Position numbers and translations under genes: made by a program. A stretch of DNA of 36,456 nt from Alphaproteobacteria bacterium UBA6038 (GTDB lineage Bacteria; Pseudomonadota; Alphaproteobacteria; Micropepsales; Micropepsaceae), in NCBI GenBank assembly GCA_002429315.1, contig DIZC01000049.1, positions 1-36,456 of the forward strand. The letters run 5' to 3'. Below, piece after piece: positions 7,505 to 16,608 of the stretch (within the stretch, counting starts at the first letter, position 1; the number at the start of each line of letters is the position of its first letter). Below the pieces are notes generated by a model that was not told where the DNA came from, searched no databases, and saw only the letters and a program-made list of their open reading frames with translations.

Positions 7505-8299
7505 TCAAATGCGGCGTTTGACCAGCATCTGCTTGATCTCGCCGATGGCGTGCGCCGGATTAAGACCCTTCGGGCAGGTTTCGGCGCAATTCATGATGGT
7601 GTGGCAGCGGTAGAGGCGGAACGGGTCCTGCAAATCGTCGAGCCGCTCGCCGGTGCATTCGTCGCGGCTGTCGTTGATCCAGCGGAACGCCTGCAGCAGC
7701 GCCGCGGGACCGAGATAGCGCTCCGAATTCCACCAGTAGCTGGGACACGACGTCGAGCAGCAGGCGCACAGGATGCATTCGTAGAGTCCGTTGAGCCGTT
7801 CGCGGTCCTCCGGCGTCTGGCGCCATTCCTTCTCCGGCTCCGCCGTCTTGGTGCGCAGATACGGGCGGATGGAGGCATACTGGGCGTAGAAGTTCGTCAT
7901 GTCCGGCACCAGGTCCTTCACCACCGGCAGATGCGGCAGCGGATAGATTCGCACCGAGCCGGAAATGTCGGAGATCGCCTTGGTGCAGGCCAGCGTGTTG
8001 CCGCCGCCGATGTTCATCGCGCAGGAGCCGCACACGCCTTCGCGGCACGAGCGGCGGAAGGTCAGCGTGGGGTCGATCTCGTTCTTGATCTTGATGAGGC
8101 CGTCGAGAACCATCGGGCCGCAGGTCGTGAGGTCGACGGCATAGCTGTCGATGCGCGGGTTGCCGCCGGCATCGGGATCGTAGCGGTAGACGTGAAAATC
8201 CTTGGTGCGGCGCGGCTTCTTGCCGTTGGCCATCCGCGGCCGCGGCCACACCTTGCCTTTGTGCGGCTTGCTTCCTTTGGGCAGCGTCAGCTGAACCAT
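7505..8299 (-). CDS. sdhB: Succinate dehydrogenase iron-sulfur subunit
   Basis: SdhB passes electrons from the FAD in SdhA to quinone through three clusters. The 264-residue sequence has all ligands: Cys85, Cys90, Cys93 and Cys105 for [2Fe-2S] (CREGVCGSC and LAC), Cys175, Cys178, Cys181 and Cys185 for [4Fe-4S] (CILCACCSTSCP), and Cys232, Cys238 and Cys242 for [3Fe-4S]. The start ATG at 8299 follows GAGGAATCGGA. A much longer frame upstream is only an antisense-type extension through the heparinase gene. Unusually, it is not next to sdhCDA but about 5.7 kb away on the other strand, 65 bases after a heparinase-like gene. Confidence 0.97.
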   Translation of the reverse strand: MVQLTLPKGSKPHKGKVWPRPRMANGKKPRRTKDFHVYRYDPDAGGNPRIDSYAVDLTTCGPMVLDGLIKIKNEIDPTLTFRRSCREGVCGSCAMNIGGGNTLACTKAISDISGSVRIYPLPHLPVVKDLVPDMTNFYAQYASIRPYLRTKTAEPEKEWRQTPEDRERLNGLYECILCACCSTSCPSYWWNSERYLGPAALLQAFRWINDSRDECTGERLDDLQDPFRLYRCHTIMNCAETCPKGLNPAHAIGEIKQMLVKRRI

Positions 8300-8364
8300 T
8301 CCGATTCCTCGATGCCTGTTCGTATCGGGTGTAGCAGGCGGCGAACTTGTTGCGCAATTCGGCC

Positions 8365-10065
8365 TTACGCGGCGATGCGCTCGAACACCCAGCCAAGTTC
8401 CACCGGCTCGTTGCGCATCACGCCGACGATGACAAGCTGGTCCGTGCGCCGCGCCACCTCGCCGCCGAGATAGATGCTCTCCTCGATGGCGAGCTCGCCG
8501 CCCGATGCCTGGAACCGCCAGCCTTCGCCGGAGGCGAGCTTCAGGATCGCGCCGCCCCCTTGGCTGGGCGACACGCGCACGTCGGGATGAATGTGGAAGC
8601 GCGCCGCGAACGGCGTGCTGTCGCGGCCGCGCCGCGGCGCCTTTCGCACCAGCCGGTCTTCGCCCGACAGCATGGTGCCGTTGGGCGAGAGGGTGAGACG
8701 CCGCTCGTGCGCGATACCGAATGGTGCGAGATAGCCGTCGTGCGCGGCCGACACCGTCCAGCCGCTTGCGGTTTCCTGCCGGTTGGTTTCGATGGTCTGC
8801 GGTCCGCCGAGCAGCCGCGACCCCAGCAGGTCGGCCATGCCGCCGCTCATCACCGTCGCCATCGAGCGGTCGGCGAGCGTGACGGTTGAGTGCGCCGCGG
8901 TGGCGCGCAGGCTTGCGCCCCATTTGGCTTCGTCCGGGGCGGCGCCGCAATTCACCACCACGCGCTGATTGCCGCTGCTGAACTCGAAGGACAGGCAGCC
9001 GGCGTGTGCATCGGCCGCAAACGCGCCTTGCGGCGGCGGGCCGCAATCCATCACCAGCAAAGTGCGGCCGGCGGCGAGGCGCTGGTACCCGGAATGCGGC
9101 GCAAACGCGAACGGCTGGCCGCGCACTTCGTCGCGCGCCAGCAGCCCCGCCACCATCCGGGAATCGCATTCGCGGCCGCCGTTGAACATGGCAAGCGTGC
9201 CGTCGCCCAGCCGGAAGAAGCGCAGCATCGGCGCCATGCGATCGCGCGCGCTGCGCAAGGCGGCAGGCGTCGGCTGCGCGTTGGCGGTCAACGCATCGCT
9301 CACCATCACCACGTGGTGATAGGCGCGCAACAGCGCCTCCGGCGAGCGGCTGGCATGGCCCCCGTCGGGCAGGATCTGGTGCGCGATTTCCGCCTCCAGC
9401 CGCTCGAGACCGGAGGCGAGGCGGCGTGGCGCATCGTTCAGGCAGGCGCCCGACAGCGCATGCGCCGAGGCGGCTTCGAGGCGCGGCAATCCTGCCGGCG
9501 CACTGTTCGAGATGCGCGCGAGCATGTGACTCTGCTCGCGCAGCGACACGAAGAGTTTCGAGCGCCACAGCACGTCGGAATTGGCGAGCACCAGGCGGCC
9601 GTGGGCGAACAGGTTGATCAGCCGCTGGCCGAGGACGTCGGCACGCCACGCCGGCTCGGAATATCGCACGTTGCGCTTCATCCATTGCGCGATGAGATCG
9701 GTGGCAAGCACCCGCGCCGGCTCCCCGCCCGCGGCGGCAAGCGCCGCCAGCCATGCGAACCCGTGCAGCGCTTCCGCCCAGGCAGGCGACGGCGGCGGGC
9801 GGTCGAAGATCGTGCCGTCCTTCGCTTCGACGGTTTCGCCGGCGAAGCGGAAGCGGCCGCGAAGCAGCGCGTCTGCGTCCTCCAGTTTTCGCGGCGCTGC
9901 GTCATGAGGATAAAACACGATGCGGTCGGGCAAACGGCCCTTGAGGCGCAGCCGGTAAATCCAGCTCCGGCGCCAGACAGTGCGAAAGGGGGCCTCGCCG
10001 CGTCGCCACAGCGCAACCATCGCTTCCAGCAGCAGAGACAGGCTCGAATGTCCCCGCCCCGCCAT
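8365..10065 (-). CDS. Heparinase II/III family protein
   Basis: The 566-residue protein has an N-terminal helical (alpha/alpha toroid-like) half and a C-terminal beta-sandwich half, the layout of heparinase II/III-like polysaccharide lyases. Recognisable segments are RYSEPAWRADVLGQRLINLF, the central region with DGGHASRSPEALL and FNGGRECDSRMV, and the C-terminal region with HDGYLAPFGIAHERRL and RFHIHPDVRV. No signal peptide is seen, so a cytoplasmic or unconventional location is likely. Five bases separate its start from the rpe stop, indicating one operon. An rpe - heparinase pair is common in alphaproteobacteria, usually followed by purH; here sdhB follows instead. The substrate is unknown. 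Confidence 0.88.
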   Translation of the reverse strand: MAGRGHSSLSLLLEAMVALWRRGEAPFRTVWRRSWIYRLRLKGRLPDRIVFYPHDAAPRKLEDADALLRGRFRFAGETVEAKDGTIFDRPPPSPAWAEALHGFAWLAALAAAGGEPARVLATDLIAQWMKRNVRYSEPAWRADVLGQRLINLFAHGRLVLANSDVLWRSKLFVSLREQSHMLARISNSAPAGLPRLEAASAHALSGACLNDAPRRLASGLERLEAEIAHQILPDGGHASRSPEALLRAYHHVVMVSDALTANAQPTPAALRSARDRMAPMLRFFRLGDGTLAMFNGGRECDSRMVAGLLARDEVRGQPFAFAPHSGYQRLAAGRTLLVMDCGPPPQGAFAADAHAGCLSFEFSSGNQRVVVNCGAAPDEAKWGASLRATAAHSTVTLADRSMATVMSGGMADLLGSRLLGGPQTIETNRQETASGWTVSAAHDGYLAPFGIAHERRLTLSPNGTMLSGEDRLVRKAPRRGRDSTPFAARFHIHPDVRVSPSQGGGAILKLASGEGWRFQASGGELAIEESIYLGGEVARRTDQLVIVGVMRNEPVELGWVFERIAA

Positions 10066-10070
10066 GCGCG

Positions 10071-10724
10071 TCAGCCGCGCAAGCGCGCGATGTTGGCGGC
10101 GTAAGCCGCAGGTCCGCCCTGGAACACCGACGTGCCGGCGACCAGCACGTTCGCGCCAGCGTTCACCGCCTGCTTCGCGGTATCCGGCGTGATGCCGCCG
10201 TCCACTTCCAGGTCGATGGCGCGGCCGCTGCGGGCGATGCGCTCCGCCGCCGCTTCGATCTTCTTCAACTGGCTGTCGATGAACGCCTGGCCGCCGAAGC
10301 CGGGATTGACCGTCATGATCAGCACGAGGTCGACGAGATCGAGCACGTTGTCGATGGCGTCGATCGGCGTGCCGGGATTGAGCACCACGCCGGGACGCTT
10401 GCCGCAGGCGCGGATGTGCTGCAGCGTGCGATGAATGTGCGGGCCGGCTTCCGGATGCACGGTGAGTCCGTCGGCGCCCGCTTCGCAGAACGCTTCGATG
10501 TAGGGATCGACAGGCGCGATCATCAGGTGCACGTCGAGGGGCTTTTTCGCGTGCGGCCGGATGGCCTTCACCACCATCGGGCCGATGGTGATGCTGGGCA
10601 CGAAATGGCCGTCCATCACGTCGACATGGATCAGGTCGGCGCCGGCCTTCCCCACCGCCTCCACTTCCGCGCCGAGCCGCGAGAAATCGGCCGACAGAAT
10701 CGAAGGGGCAATGCGGACCGCCAT
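10071..10724 (-). CDS. rpe: Ribulose-phosphate 3-epimerase
   Basis: Rpe interconverts ribulose 5-phosphate and xylulose 5-phosphate in the pentose phosphate pathway. The 217-residue TIM barrel has the family hallmarks: IAPSILSADF at the N-terminus, HVDVMDGHFVP with metal ligands His33 and Asp35, LDVHLMI, MTVNPGFGGQ, and LEVDGGI carrying the second catalytic aspartate, then the phosphate-binding VAGTSVF. Length and both ends match the family. It heads the minus-strand operon with the heparinase-like gene. Confidence 0.96.
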   Translation of the reverse strand: MAVRIAPSILSADFSRLGAEVEAVGKAGADLIHVDVMDGHFVPSITIGPMVVKAIRPHAKKPLDVHLMIAPVDPYIEAFCEAGADGLTVHPEAGPHIHRTLQHIRACGKRPGVVLNPGTPIDAIDNVLDLVDLVLIMTVNPGFGGQAFIDSQLKKIEAAAERIARSGRAIDLEVDGGITPDTAKQAVNAGANVLVAGTSVFQGGPAAYAANIARLRG

Positions 10725-10771
10725 GCCTCGATTAAGCCCGGATTCTCAGGAGCGTAGCAAGGCCGCGCGGC

Positions 10772-12326
10772 TTAAGGCGGCGGGTTGGCGATCAGGTAGG
10801 GGTAGCCATTGTTGATGCTCGGATTCTCGGCCCAAGCGTTTGCCTTAAATCCGCTCGGCAAGCCGGACTTGAGTTGCGCGTCGCTCAATCCAGTAATACC
10901 GGAATCGTTCGGAATGTCGCCCGCGCCCTGACTCGCATCGGTAACGCCGCTGGTCTGCAGATCCCAGTACAGCGCGCTTCGGCCGGTGCTCGTCGGGTTG
11001 TCGGACCCGATAACTCCTCCAATAGTGCTGGCCCCGCTCAGCGCGCCGATCGAATACGACGTCGTGACGCTGCCATTGTCGTGCCTTCCAAGGACTCCTC
11101 CAAGAGTAGCGCCGGAAACGCCCGTGACGCTCCCGGTTGAGTATGAAGTGACCACTTCCGCCTTCTGAGGGAAGCCGGTAAAGGTCTGTTTGCCTACCAG
11201 ACCGCCGGCGAAAGCGCCGGGCGCCAGCGCCGTGACTGCGCCGGTCGCGAAGGAAAAGTACACCTGGCTTTGGCTGAGTCCAACCAAGCCCCCCTATGTT
11301 CACGCTGCCGGACACATCCCCCGTGGCGTGGCTGTAGAGGACCGGGGACTCATACAGTGCATGTCCGACAATGCCTCCAACATTAACGGCACCATCGCCC
11401 CTGACGTTGACGTTTGTCGCGCAATTCATCACTCCGTATGTGCCACTGTTTAAACCCGCGAGACCGCCGATATCTGCGGCGCTAGATCCAATTTCCCGGA
11501 TTGTGCCCTTCACGCTGTCATCCCGTAGGAGGCCCCAGTTTTCCCCAATTAGACCTCCAACCTCCGATTTCCCGGAGCGCCCCATCACGGTGATGCTCAA
11601 GCCCATCAAATTGAGATCCTGGATGCTTCCGCCGCTTGCAAACAGGCCGACCGAGGCAGCCGGACCCGTGTGTCTGATCGTCAGGTGGTAGATGGTATTC
11701 TTGAGACCCTCGAAATTGCAGCAGAAATTCCCCCCTACAGGCGAGCCGCTATATACGCCATCGGCACTCGCATCATAATCGTGTGCCAGTGCGTAGTAGC
11801 CGTTGGAATTGGCGGCGACATCCGCTGCCAACGTGGCGAGATCGCCGACCAGGGTGTAGCTGATCCCTGCGATGCTGAGGTGGCTCGAAACGTCCAGAAA
11901 GCTGACCTTTCCGTGCTCCCCAAACCAGAGCGCGCAGCAACCGTTTTGTCCATTGGCAATTTTAAGCGATCCCGGACCCGCGATCATCAGCGGTCTTTCC
12001 ACTGTTACACTGGAGGCGGGGCTTAGCGTCAGCTGGTGGGCGCTCGTCCACGAGAACGGCGAGTACACTAGGATCTGAACCCCTTTGCCCATGCTCCTCA
12101 CGGTCACATCAGATATAGCGATCAAGTTCGCGAGATCGTCTACGTTGAGCACGGCGAACCTCGCCGTCGCAGTACATACTCCGGCGGAACAAGTCATGTT
12201 CTTGGTCGGTGTGTTGCGGATCATAAGGGTCGCGTCCGCTGGCGCGGCCGCCAGAGCCGCGACGGCAACCACCGCAACGTTAGCGGCTAAACGGGTCAAA
12301 AGTGCGCTTCTTTTTGCAAAGTTCAT
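10772..12326 (-). pseudogene. Secreted GLUG-repeat protein, frameshifted at a G6 run
   Basis: The reading frame starts at 12326 with a signal peptide (about residues 1-32, ending APADA). A roughly 200-residue domain with several cysteines follows, then GLUG-type repeats such as VGGLIGEN, IGGLAGLNSG, VGGIVGHA and NIGGL. At 11289-11294 the coding strand has six G; with five, NIGG would continue as LVGLSQSQVYFSFATG and keep repeating (AGGLVGK, LGGVLGRHD, IGGVIGSD) to the stop at 10772, giving 517 residues. As assembled, the frame diverges there. GLUG repeats occur in secreted or surface adhesin-like proteins. The gene is visibly lower in GC than its neighbours. Whether the run is a true mutation, a phase-variable tract or a base-calling error cannot be told here. 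Confidence 0.72.
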
Positions 12327-12383
12327 CGCGATCGCCCCACGAGCAACCAGGCTAGCACAGATTAAGAATCGAAGCAGGAAAAA

Positions 12384-13838
12384 TCAGGCGCCGGTTCGCA
12401 GCAGATTGCCCCGCCTGTCCGCAGCCAGCAGCGCCAGCGCCAGAGCCGGCACCCAGATCAGCCGCGATTGATAGCGCGCGTGCGGATTGGAGAAGACGCC
12501 ACAGATCAGCGCGTTGCCGATCAGCGCCACCAGAACGAAACCCAACAGCGGCGCGGCTTTGTCGTCTGCGCGCCTGAGCGCAAAAACGACCCCACCTGCG
12601 AGCAGCAGAAGCACCAGCCATCCCAGCGGCACATGCACAAGATTGATTAGGTGGAAATCGATCTTACCCTTCTGCTGGCGTGCGGTTCCGTAGGCCGGCA
12701 GCTGATCGGGGATGAATTTGTGAAAGTCGGTGAACAGGATCCATTGCTGCGGCTCGATCTGGTCGCCGGTGTAGAACAGCGTGAACTGCTTCAGCGCGTC
12801 GCGCGCCGCGAGCTCCGCGTTCCACAGCGGATAGCGCGCGAGGCTGTCGTGCACCAGGCGCTCGGATTCCTTCTCCGTGCCGATGAAGCGGTGCAGCGCG
12901 ACGAACGGCGTTCCCGGCCCCCACAGCCATTTGTCGGCGCGATGCGGCAGCACGCTGCGATAGCTGCACAGCATATAGTGCGACGACGGGCAGGTATCGT
13001 CCAGCAGCTTCTGCACCACGCCGTCCTGCAGCATGCGCGCGAACATGAACACCGGCCCGGCGCGGCTGATGAAGACGTGGCGCGTGTAGACGTAGTTCCC
13101 CGCGAGCGTCAGGCTGAGGCCGAGCGTGGCCGCAACAAGCGGAAGCAGCAGATTCGCGGCCGGCCATTGCCGGTGCTTCCGCAGCGCCACCAGGCGATAG
13201 ATCGCCAGCACCAGCACCAATCCGAGGGCAAGGCCGAGATGCGAGGGATGCGACGCAGCAGCCAACCCGCCGATCGCAACCAGCGCAAGAGCGCGCCACC
13301 AGCCTAGCCGCTTCACTTGAAACGCGAGCAGATACAGCGTCAGCACGACGAGCGGGGTGAAGGCGTCCGGCTCGATCTGTCCCACATACCAGGGCAGCCC
13401 CGTCAGCGTGACGAGGCCGCACACGATCAGCAACAGCATGGGAAGCGTGGTCCGCGGCGCCACCGCGTGCGCGGTTTCGACGACGACGAACGAAACCATC
13501 AGCGCCTGCAGGATCGCCACGAACCACAGGCTGGCGCCGCCGCCGCCGAGCAGGATGAACAGCGAAAACACCGGCGAGCGCTCGGGCACGAATTTGTCGC
13601 CGAAGCTTTGCAGCATGTAGGCGCCGGTGTCGTAGAAGATCAGCGGAAAGCCGTTCCAGATCGCCGCGCTCAACAGCAGCGGACACACCATGACGATGGC
13701 GACGGCTTCCCATAGCGGCCGGGAAAGCGGCAGCCGCAACAGCCCGGAGATCTGTCGCAACCGGTCGCCCCGCTGAACGACAAAGGCCGTCGCGCTCAAC
13801 TCACTCATTGCAAAAGCTGACCTGCACTCCCCGTTCAT
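12384..13838 (-). CDS. Polytopic membrane protein, possible GT-C-like fold
   Basis: The 484-residue protein has roughly nine or ten hydrophobic segments. A long hydrophilic section of about 140 residues (after the segment ending LSLTLAGNYVY) lies before the last hydrophobic pair. The first external loop contains PLIFYDTGAY followed by ERSPVF; an acidic residue in the first loop is a feature of GT-C glycosyltransferases, but similarity here is too thin to assign that function. The start may be the ATG at 13838 or the one at 13808 (MSELSATAF); neither has a strong ribosome binding site. It is read toward the GLUG gene with a 57-base gap. Its upstream side faces the sdh operon. Confidence 0.75.
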   Translation of the reverse strand: MNGECRSAFAMSELSATAFVVQRGDRLRQISGLLRLPLSRPLWEAVAIVMVCPLLLSAAIWNGFPLIFYDTGAYMLQSFGDKFVPERSPVFSLFILLGGGGASLWFVAILQALMVSFVVVETAHAVAPRTTLPMLLLIVCGLVTLTGLPWYVGQIEPDAFTPLVVLTLYLLAFQVKRLGWWRALALVAIGGLAAASHPSHLGLALGLVLVLAIYRLVALRKHRQWPAANLLLPLVAATLGLSLTLAGNYVYTRHVFISRAGPVFMFARMLQDGVVQKLLDDTCPSSHYMLCSYRSVLPHRADKWLWGPGTPFVALHRFIGTEKESERLVHDSLARYPLWNAELAARDALKQFTLFYTGDQIEPQQWILFTDFHKFIPDQLPAYGTARQQKGKIDFHLINLVHVPLGWLVLLLLAGGVVFALRRADDKAAPLLGFVLVALIGNALICGVFSNPHARYQSRLIWVPALALALLAADRRGNLLRTGA

Positions 13839-13964
13839 CTATTAACGGGATTCCATGAACCGGCAAGCGGGCGCCGACGCTCCGTGGTTGCCCGCCGGAT
13901 TACATTTTGTTCAGGGCGTCGATGCAGACGGATTTGGAAGCGGCAGAAACCGCTATTTTCCGCG

Positions 13965-13992
13965 TTGACTGGGCTCTCCCCACCCCTACACT
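13965..13992 (+). promoter_or_regulatory. Candidate promoter of sdhCDA
   Basis: TTGACT (13965-13970) and TACACT (13987-13992) are separated by 16 bases, close to the housekeeping sigma-factor pattern. Transcription would begin near 13999, leaving a leader of about 25 bases before the sdhC ATG. This is a pattern match only. Confidence 0.4.
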
Positions 13993-14024
13993 CCGGGCCG
14001 CTTCGAGCCAGACCAAGGACGGCA

Positions 14025-14450
14025 ATGGCGGAGAACCCGCAAACACCCGCGCTCCGGGCGCGCCCGCTGTCGCCCTTTACGACGATTTACAAGTGGCCCA
14101 TCACCATGGCCACGTCCATCACCCATCGGCTCACGGGAATCGCCATTTCGGTCGGGATGATCCTGCTCGCCTGGTGGCTGATCGCGGTGGCCAGCGGCCC
14201 GGAGATGTACCAGCCGCTGGTGGCTTTTGTGGCAAACCCCGTCGGTGAGGTTGTCCTGTTCGGGTTCCTGTGGTCGCTCGTCTATCACCTGTTCAACGGC
14301 ATTCGGCACCTCGCCTGGGATCTCGGCTACGGCTTCGCCGTGTCGACCGCCAATAAAACCGGCGTGCTGGTGATCGCGCTGTCGGTCATTGTCGCCGCCG
14401 CCGTGTTTGGATATGGCTGGTGGCTGCTGCACGGGGGCCCCCGGCCATGA
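14025..14450 (+). CDS. sdhC: Succinate dehydrogenase cytochrome b556 subunit
   Basis: SdhC is one of two membrane anchors of complex II. The 141-residue protein has the family motif SITHRLTG (Ser31 and Arg35 at the quinone site) and the heme-ligand helix YHLFNGIRHLAWD, with His88 the expected axial ligand. Three membrane segments are visible (about 38-56, 73-92 and 112-134). The ATG at 14025 is chosen over upstream in-frame starts because AAGGACGG precedes it and family similarity begins with RARPLSPF. The sdhC stop overlaps the sdhD start as ATGA. Confidence 0.95.
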   Translation: MAENPQTPALRARPLSPFTTIYKWPITMATSITHRLTGIAISVGMILLAWWLIAVASGPEMYQPLVAFVANPVGEVVLFGFLWSLVYHLFNGIRHLAWDLGYGFAVSTANKTGVLVIALSVIVAAAVFGYGWWLLHGGPRP

Positions 14451-14821
14451 GCCTGGAGACACCGCTGCATCGGGTCCAGGGCCTCGGCCCTGCCCATTCC
14501 GGCGTCGGCCATTTCTGGCGCCAGCGGGTGACGGCGGTGGCACTGATCCCGCTCTCGATCTGGCTGGTGATCGCGGTGCTGGGCCTCGTCGGAACGACCG
14601 AAGCCGAGGTCGCCGGATTCTTTCAGCGACCGTGGAACGCCATCCTGATGGGACTGTTCGTCGTCGTGGCCTGCATTCACATGTCGCTCGGGCTGCAGGT
14701 GGTGATCGACGATTACGTCCACAGCCCCGGCCAACGGATATTTTTGCTGCTGCTGAACCGCGCCTTCGCCTGGGTGATCGCGGCGGCCTGCCTGATTGCC
14801 CTGTTGAGGATCACGATTTGA
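14447..14821 (+). CDS. sdhD: Succinate dehydrogenase hydrophobic membrane anchor subunit
   Basis: This 124-residue second anchor subunit of complex II has three hydrophobic segments (about 31-51, 63-81 and 99-119). HFWRQRVTAVALIPLSIW at the first helix and HMSLGLQVVIDDYVHS after the second match alphaproteobacterial SdhD, including the Asp-Tyr pair near the quinone site. Translation is coupled on both sides: it starts inside the sdhC stop (ATGA) and its TGA overlaps the TTG start of sdhA. Confidence 0.95.
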   Translation: MSLETPLHRVQGLGPAHSGVGHFWRQRVTAVALIPLSIWLVIAVLGLVGTTEAEVAGFFQRPWNAILMGLFVVVACIHMSLGLQVVIDDYVHSPGQRIFLLLLNRAFAWVIAAACLIALLRITI

Positions 14822-16608
14822 GCGCCGCCTATCCCATCACCGATCACACCTTTGATGTCGTGGTCGTCGGCGCGGGCGGCTCGGGCCTGCGCGCAACTTT
14901 GGAGTGCGCGGCGCGTGGACTGAAGACCGCATGTGTCACCAAGGTGTTCCCGACCCGCAGCCACACGGTGGCCGCACAGGGCGGCGTGGCGGCCGCGCTC
15001 GGCAACATGGGCGAAGACGACTGGCGCTGGCACATGTACGACACGGTGAAGGGTGCCGACTGGCTCGGCGACCAGGACGCCATCGAATACATGTGCCGCA
15101 ACGCGCCGGAAGCGGTGTATGAGCTCGAGCATTACGGCGTGCCGTTCTCGCGCACCGAGGACGGGCGCATCTATCAACGCGCCTTCGGCGGCATGACCTC
15201 GCATTACGGCAAGGGCATCGCCCAGCGCACGGCGGCCGCGGCCGACCGTACCGGCCACGCTATCCTGCACACGCTATATGGCCAATGCGTCAAGCATGAG
15301 GTCAATTTCTTCATCGAATATTTCGCGCTCGACCTGATCGTCGAGGACGATGTGGTTCGCGGCGTAATGGCCTGGAACTTGGATGACGGCTCGATGCACC
15401 GCTTCCGCGCCCACAAGGTGATCCTGGCGACCGGCGGCTTCGGCCGCATCTACGCCACCTGCACCGGCGCCCACACCCAGACCGGCGATGGCAATGCCAT
15501 GGCGCTGCGCGCGGGTCTTCCCGTGCAGGACATGGAGTTCGGCCAGTTCCACCCCACCGGCGTTTATGGCGCGGGCGTGCTGATCACCGAAGGGGCGCGC
15601 GGCGAAGGCGGCTATCTCACCAATTCCGAAGGCGAGCGCTTCATGGAGCGCTATGCGCCCAACGCCAAGGACCTCGCCTCGCGCGACGTGGTCAGCCGCG
15701 CCATGACCATCGAGATCCGCGAAGGCCGCGGCGTGGGTCCGCTGAAGGACCATATTCACCTGCATCTCGAGCATCTCGATCCCAAGATCCTGCACGAGCG
15801 GCTGCCGGGGATCACCGAATCGGCGCGCATCTTCGCCGGCGTCGACATCACCAAGGAGCCGATCCCGGTTCTGCCCACCATGCACTACAACATGGGCGGC
15901 ATCCCCACGAACTACCTGGGCGAGGCGCTGACCCTGAAAGACGGCAATCCGGATTTCGTGGTTCGCGGGCTGATGGCGGTGGGCGAAGGCTCCTGCGTCT
16001 CGGTGCACGGCGCCAACCGGCTGGGCTCCAATTCGCTGATCGATCTCGTCATCTTCGGCAAGGCGGCGGGCGCGCAATGCGGCAAGTCGATCGCGCCGGG
16101 CGAGAGCCAGCCGGAGCTGGCCAAGGATGCGGGAGACAATTCGCTCGCCCGCTTCGACCGCTATCGACACGCCAAGGGCGGCACGCCCACCGCCAAGATG
16201 CGGCGCGACATGCAGCTCGCCACGCAGGAGGATGCCGGCGTGTTCCGCACCGCCGAAGCGCTATCGAGCGGCCGCAAGCGCATCGATTCCATCTACCAGG
16301 GCATGAGCGACATTTCGGTCAGCGACCGCTCGCTGATCTGGAACAGCGACCTGGTGGAGACGCTGGAGTTCGAGAACCTGATCCAGCAGGCCATCGTCAC
16401 CATCGAAGGCGCTTTCAACCGGACGGAGAGCCGAGGGTCTCACGCGCGCGAGGACTATCCCAACCGCGACGACGCCAACTGGATGAAGCACACGCTGGCC
16501 TGGATCGATCCCGCCACCGGCTGGGCCCGCATCGACTACCGCCCGGTGCACAACTACACGCTTTCCAACGAGGTCGAATACATCCCCCCCAAGGCAAGGA
16601 CGTATTAG
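14818..16608 (+). CDS. sdhA: Succinate dehydrogenase flavoprotein subunit
   Basis: SdhA oxidises succinate to fumarate with covalently bound FAD. The protein has 596 residues from a TTG at 14818, which overlaps the sdhD stop as TTGA; no later start would keep the FAD-binding strand. Key features are the dinucleotide fold VVVVGAGGSG (14-23), His49 in TRSHTVAAQGG for covalent FAD, HPTGVYGAGVLITEGARGEGG at the active site, HYNMGGIPT and ANRLGSNSL. The C-terminal region ends typically with RPVHNYTLSNEVEYIPPKARTY split over the last 22 residues. No sdhB follows; instead the stop is nested with that of a convergent accessory gene (TTAG). Confidence 0.97.
   Translation: MSAAYPITDHTFDVVVVGAGGSGLRATLECAARGLKTACVTKVFPTRSHTVAAQGGVAAALGNMGEDDWRWHMYDTVKGADWLGDQDAIEYMCRNAPEAVYELEHYGVPFSRTEDGRIYQRAFGGMTSHYGKGIAQRTAAAADRTGHAILHTLYGQCVKHEVNFFIEYFALDLIVEDDVVRGVMAWNLDDGSMHRFRAHKVILATGGFGRIYATCTGAHTQTGDGNAMALRAGLPVQDMEFGQFHPTGVYGAGVLITEGARGEGGYLTNSEGERFMERYAPNAKDLASRDVVSRAMTIEIREGRGVGPLKDHIHLHLEHLDPKILHERLPGITESARIFAGVDITKEPIPVLPTMHYNMGGIPTNYLGEALTLKDGNPDFVVRGLMAVGEGSCVSVHGANRLGSNSLIDLVIFGKAAGAQCGKSIAPGESQPELAKDAGDNSLARFDRYRHAKGGTPTAKMRRDMQLATQEDAGVFRTAEALSSGRKRIDSIYQGMSDISVSDRSLIWNSDLVETLEFENLIQQAIVTIEGAFNRTESRGSHAREDYPNRDDANWMKHTLAWIDPATGWARIDYRPVHNYTLSNEVEYIPPKARTY

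Noticed and set aside
8300..9754. N-terminal extension of sdhB to 749 codons
   Set aside because: The added part overlaps the heparinase gene in another frame and is low-complexity Arg/Ala; SdhB is complete from 8299 with a good ribosome binding site.
8890..10104. A 404-codon plus-strand frame opposite the heparinase-like gene
   Set aside because: Shadow frame; it is Arg/Gln/Ala-rich without motifs and lacks a plausible ribosome binding site.
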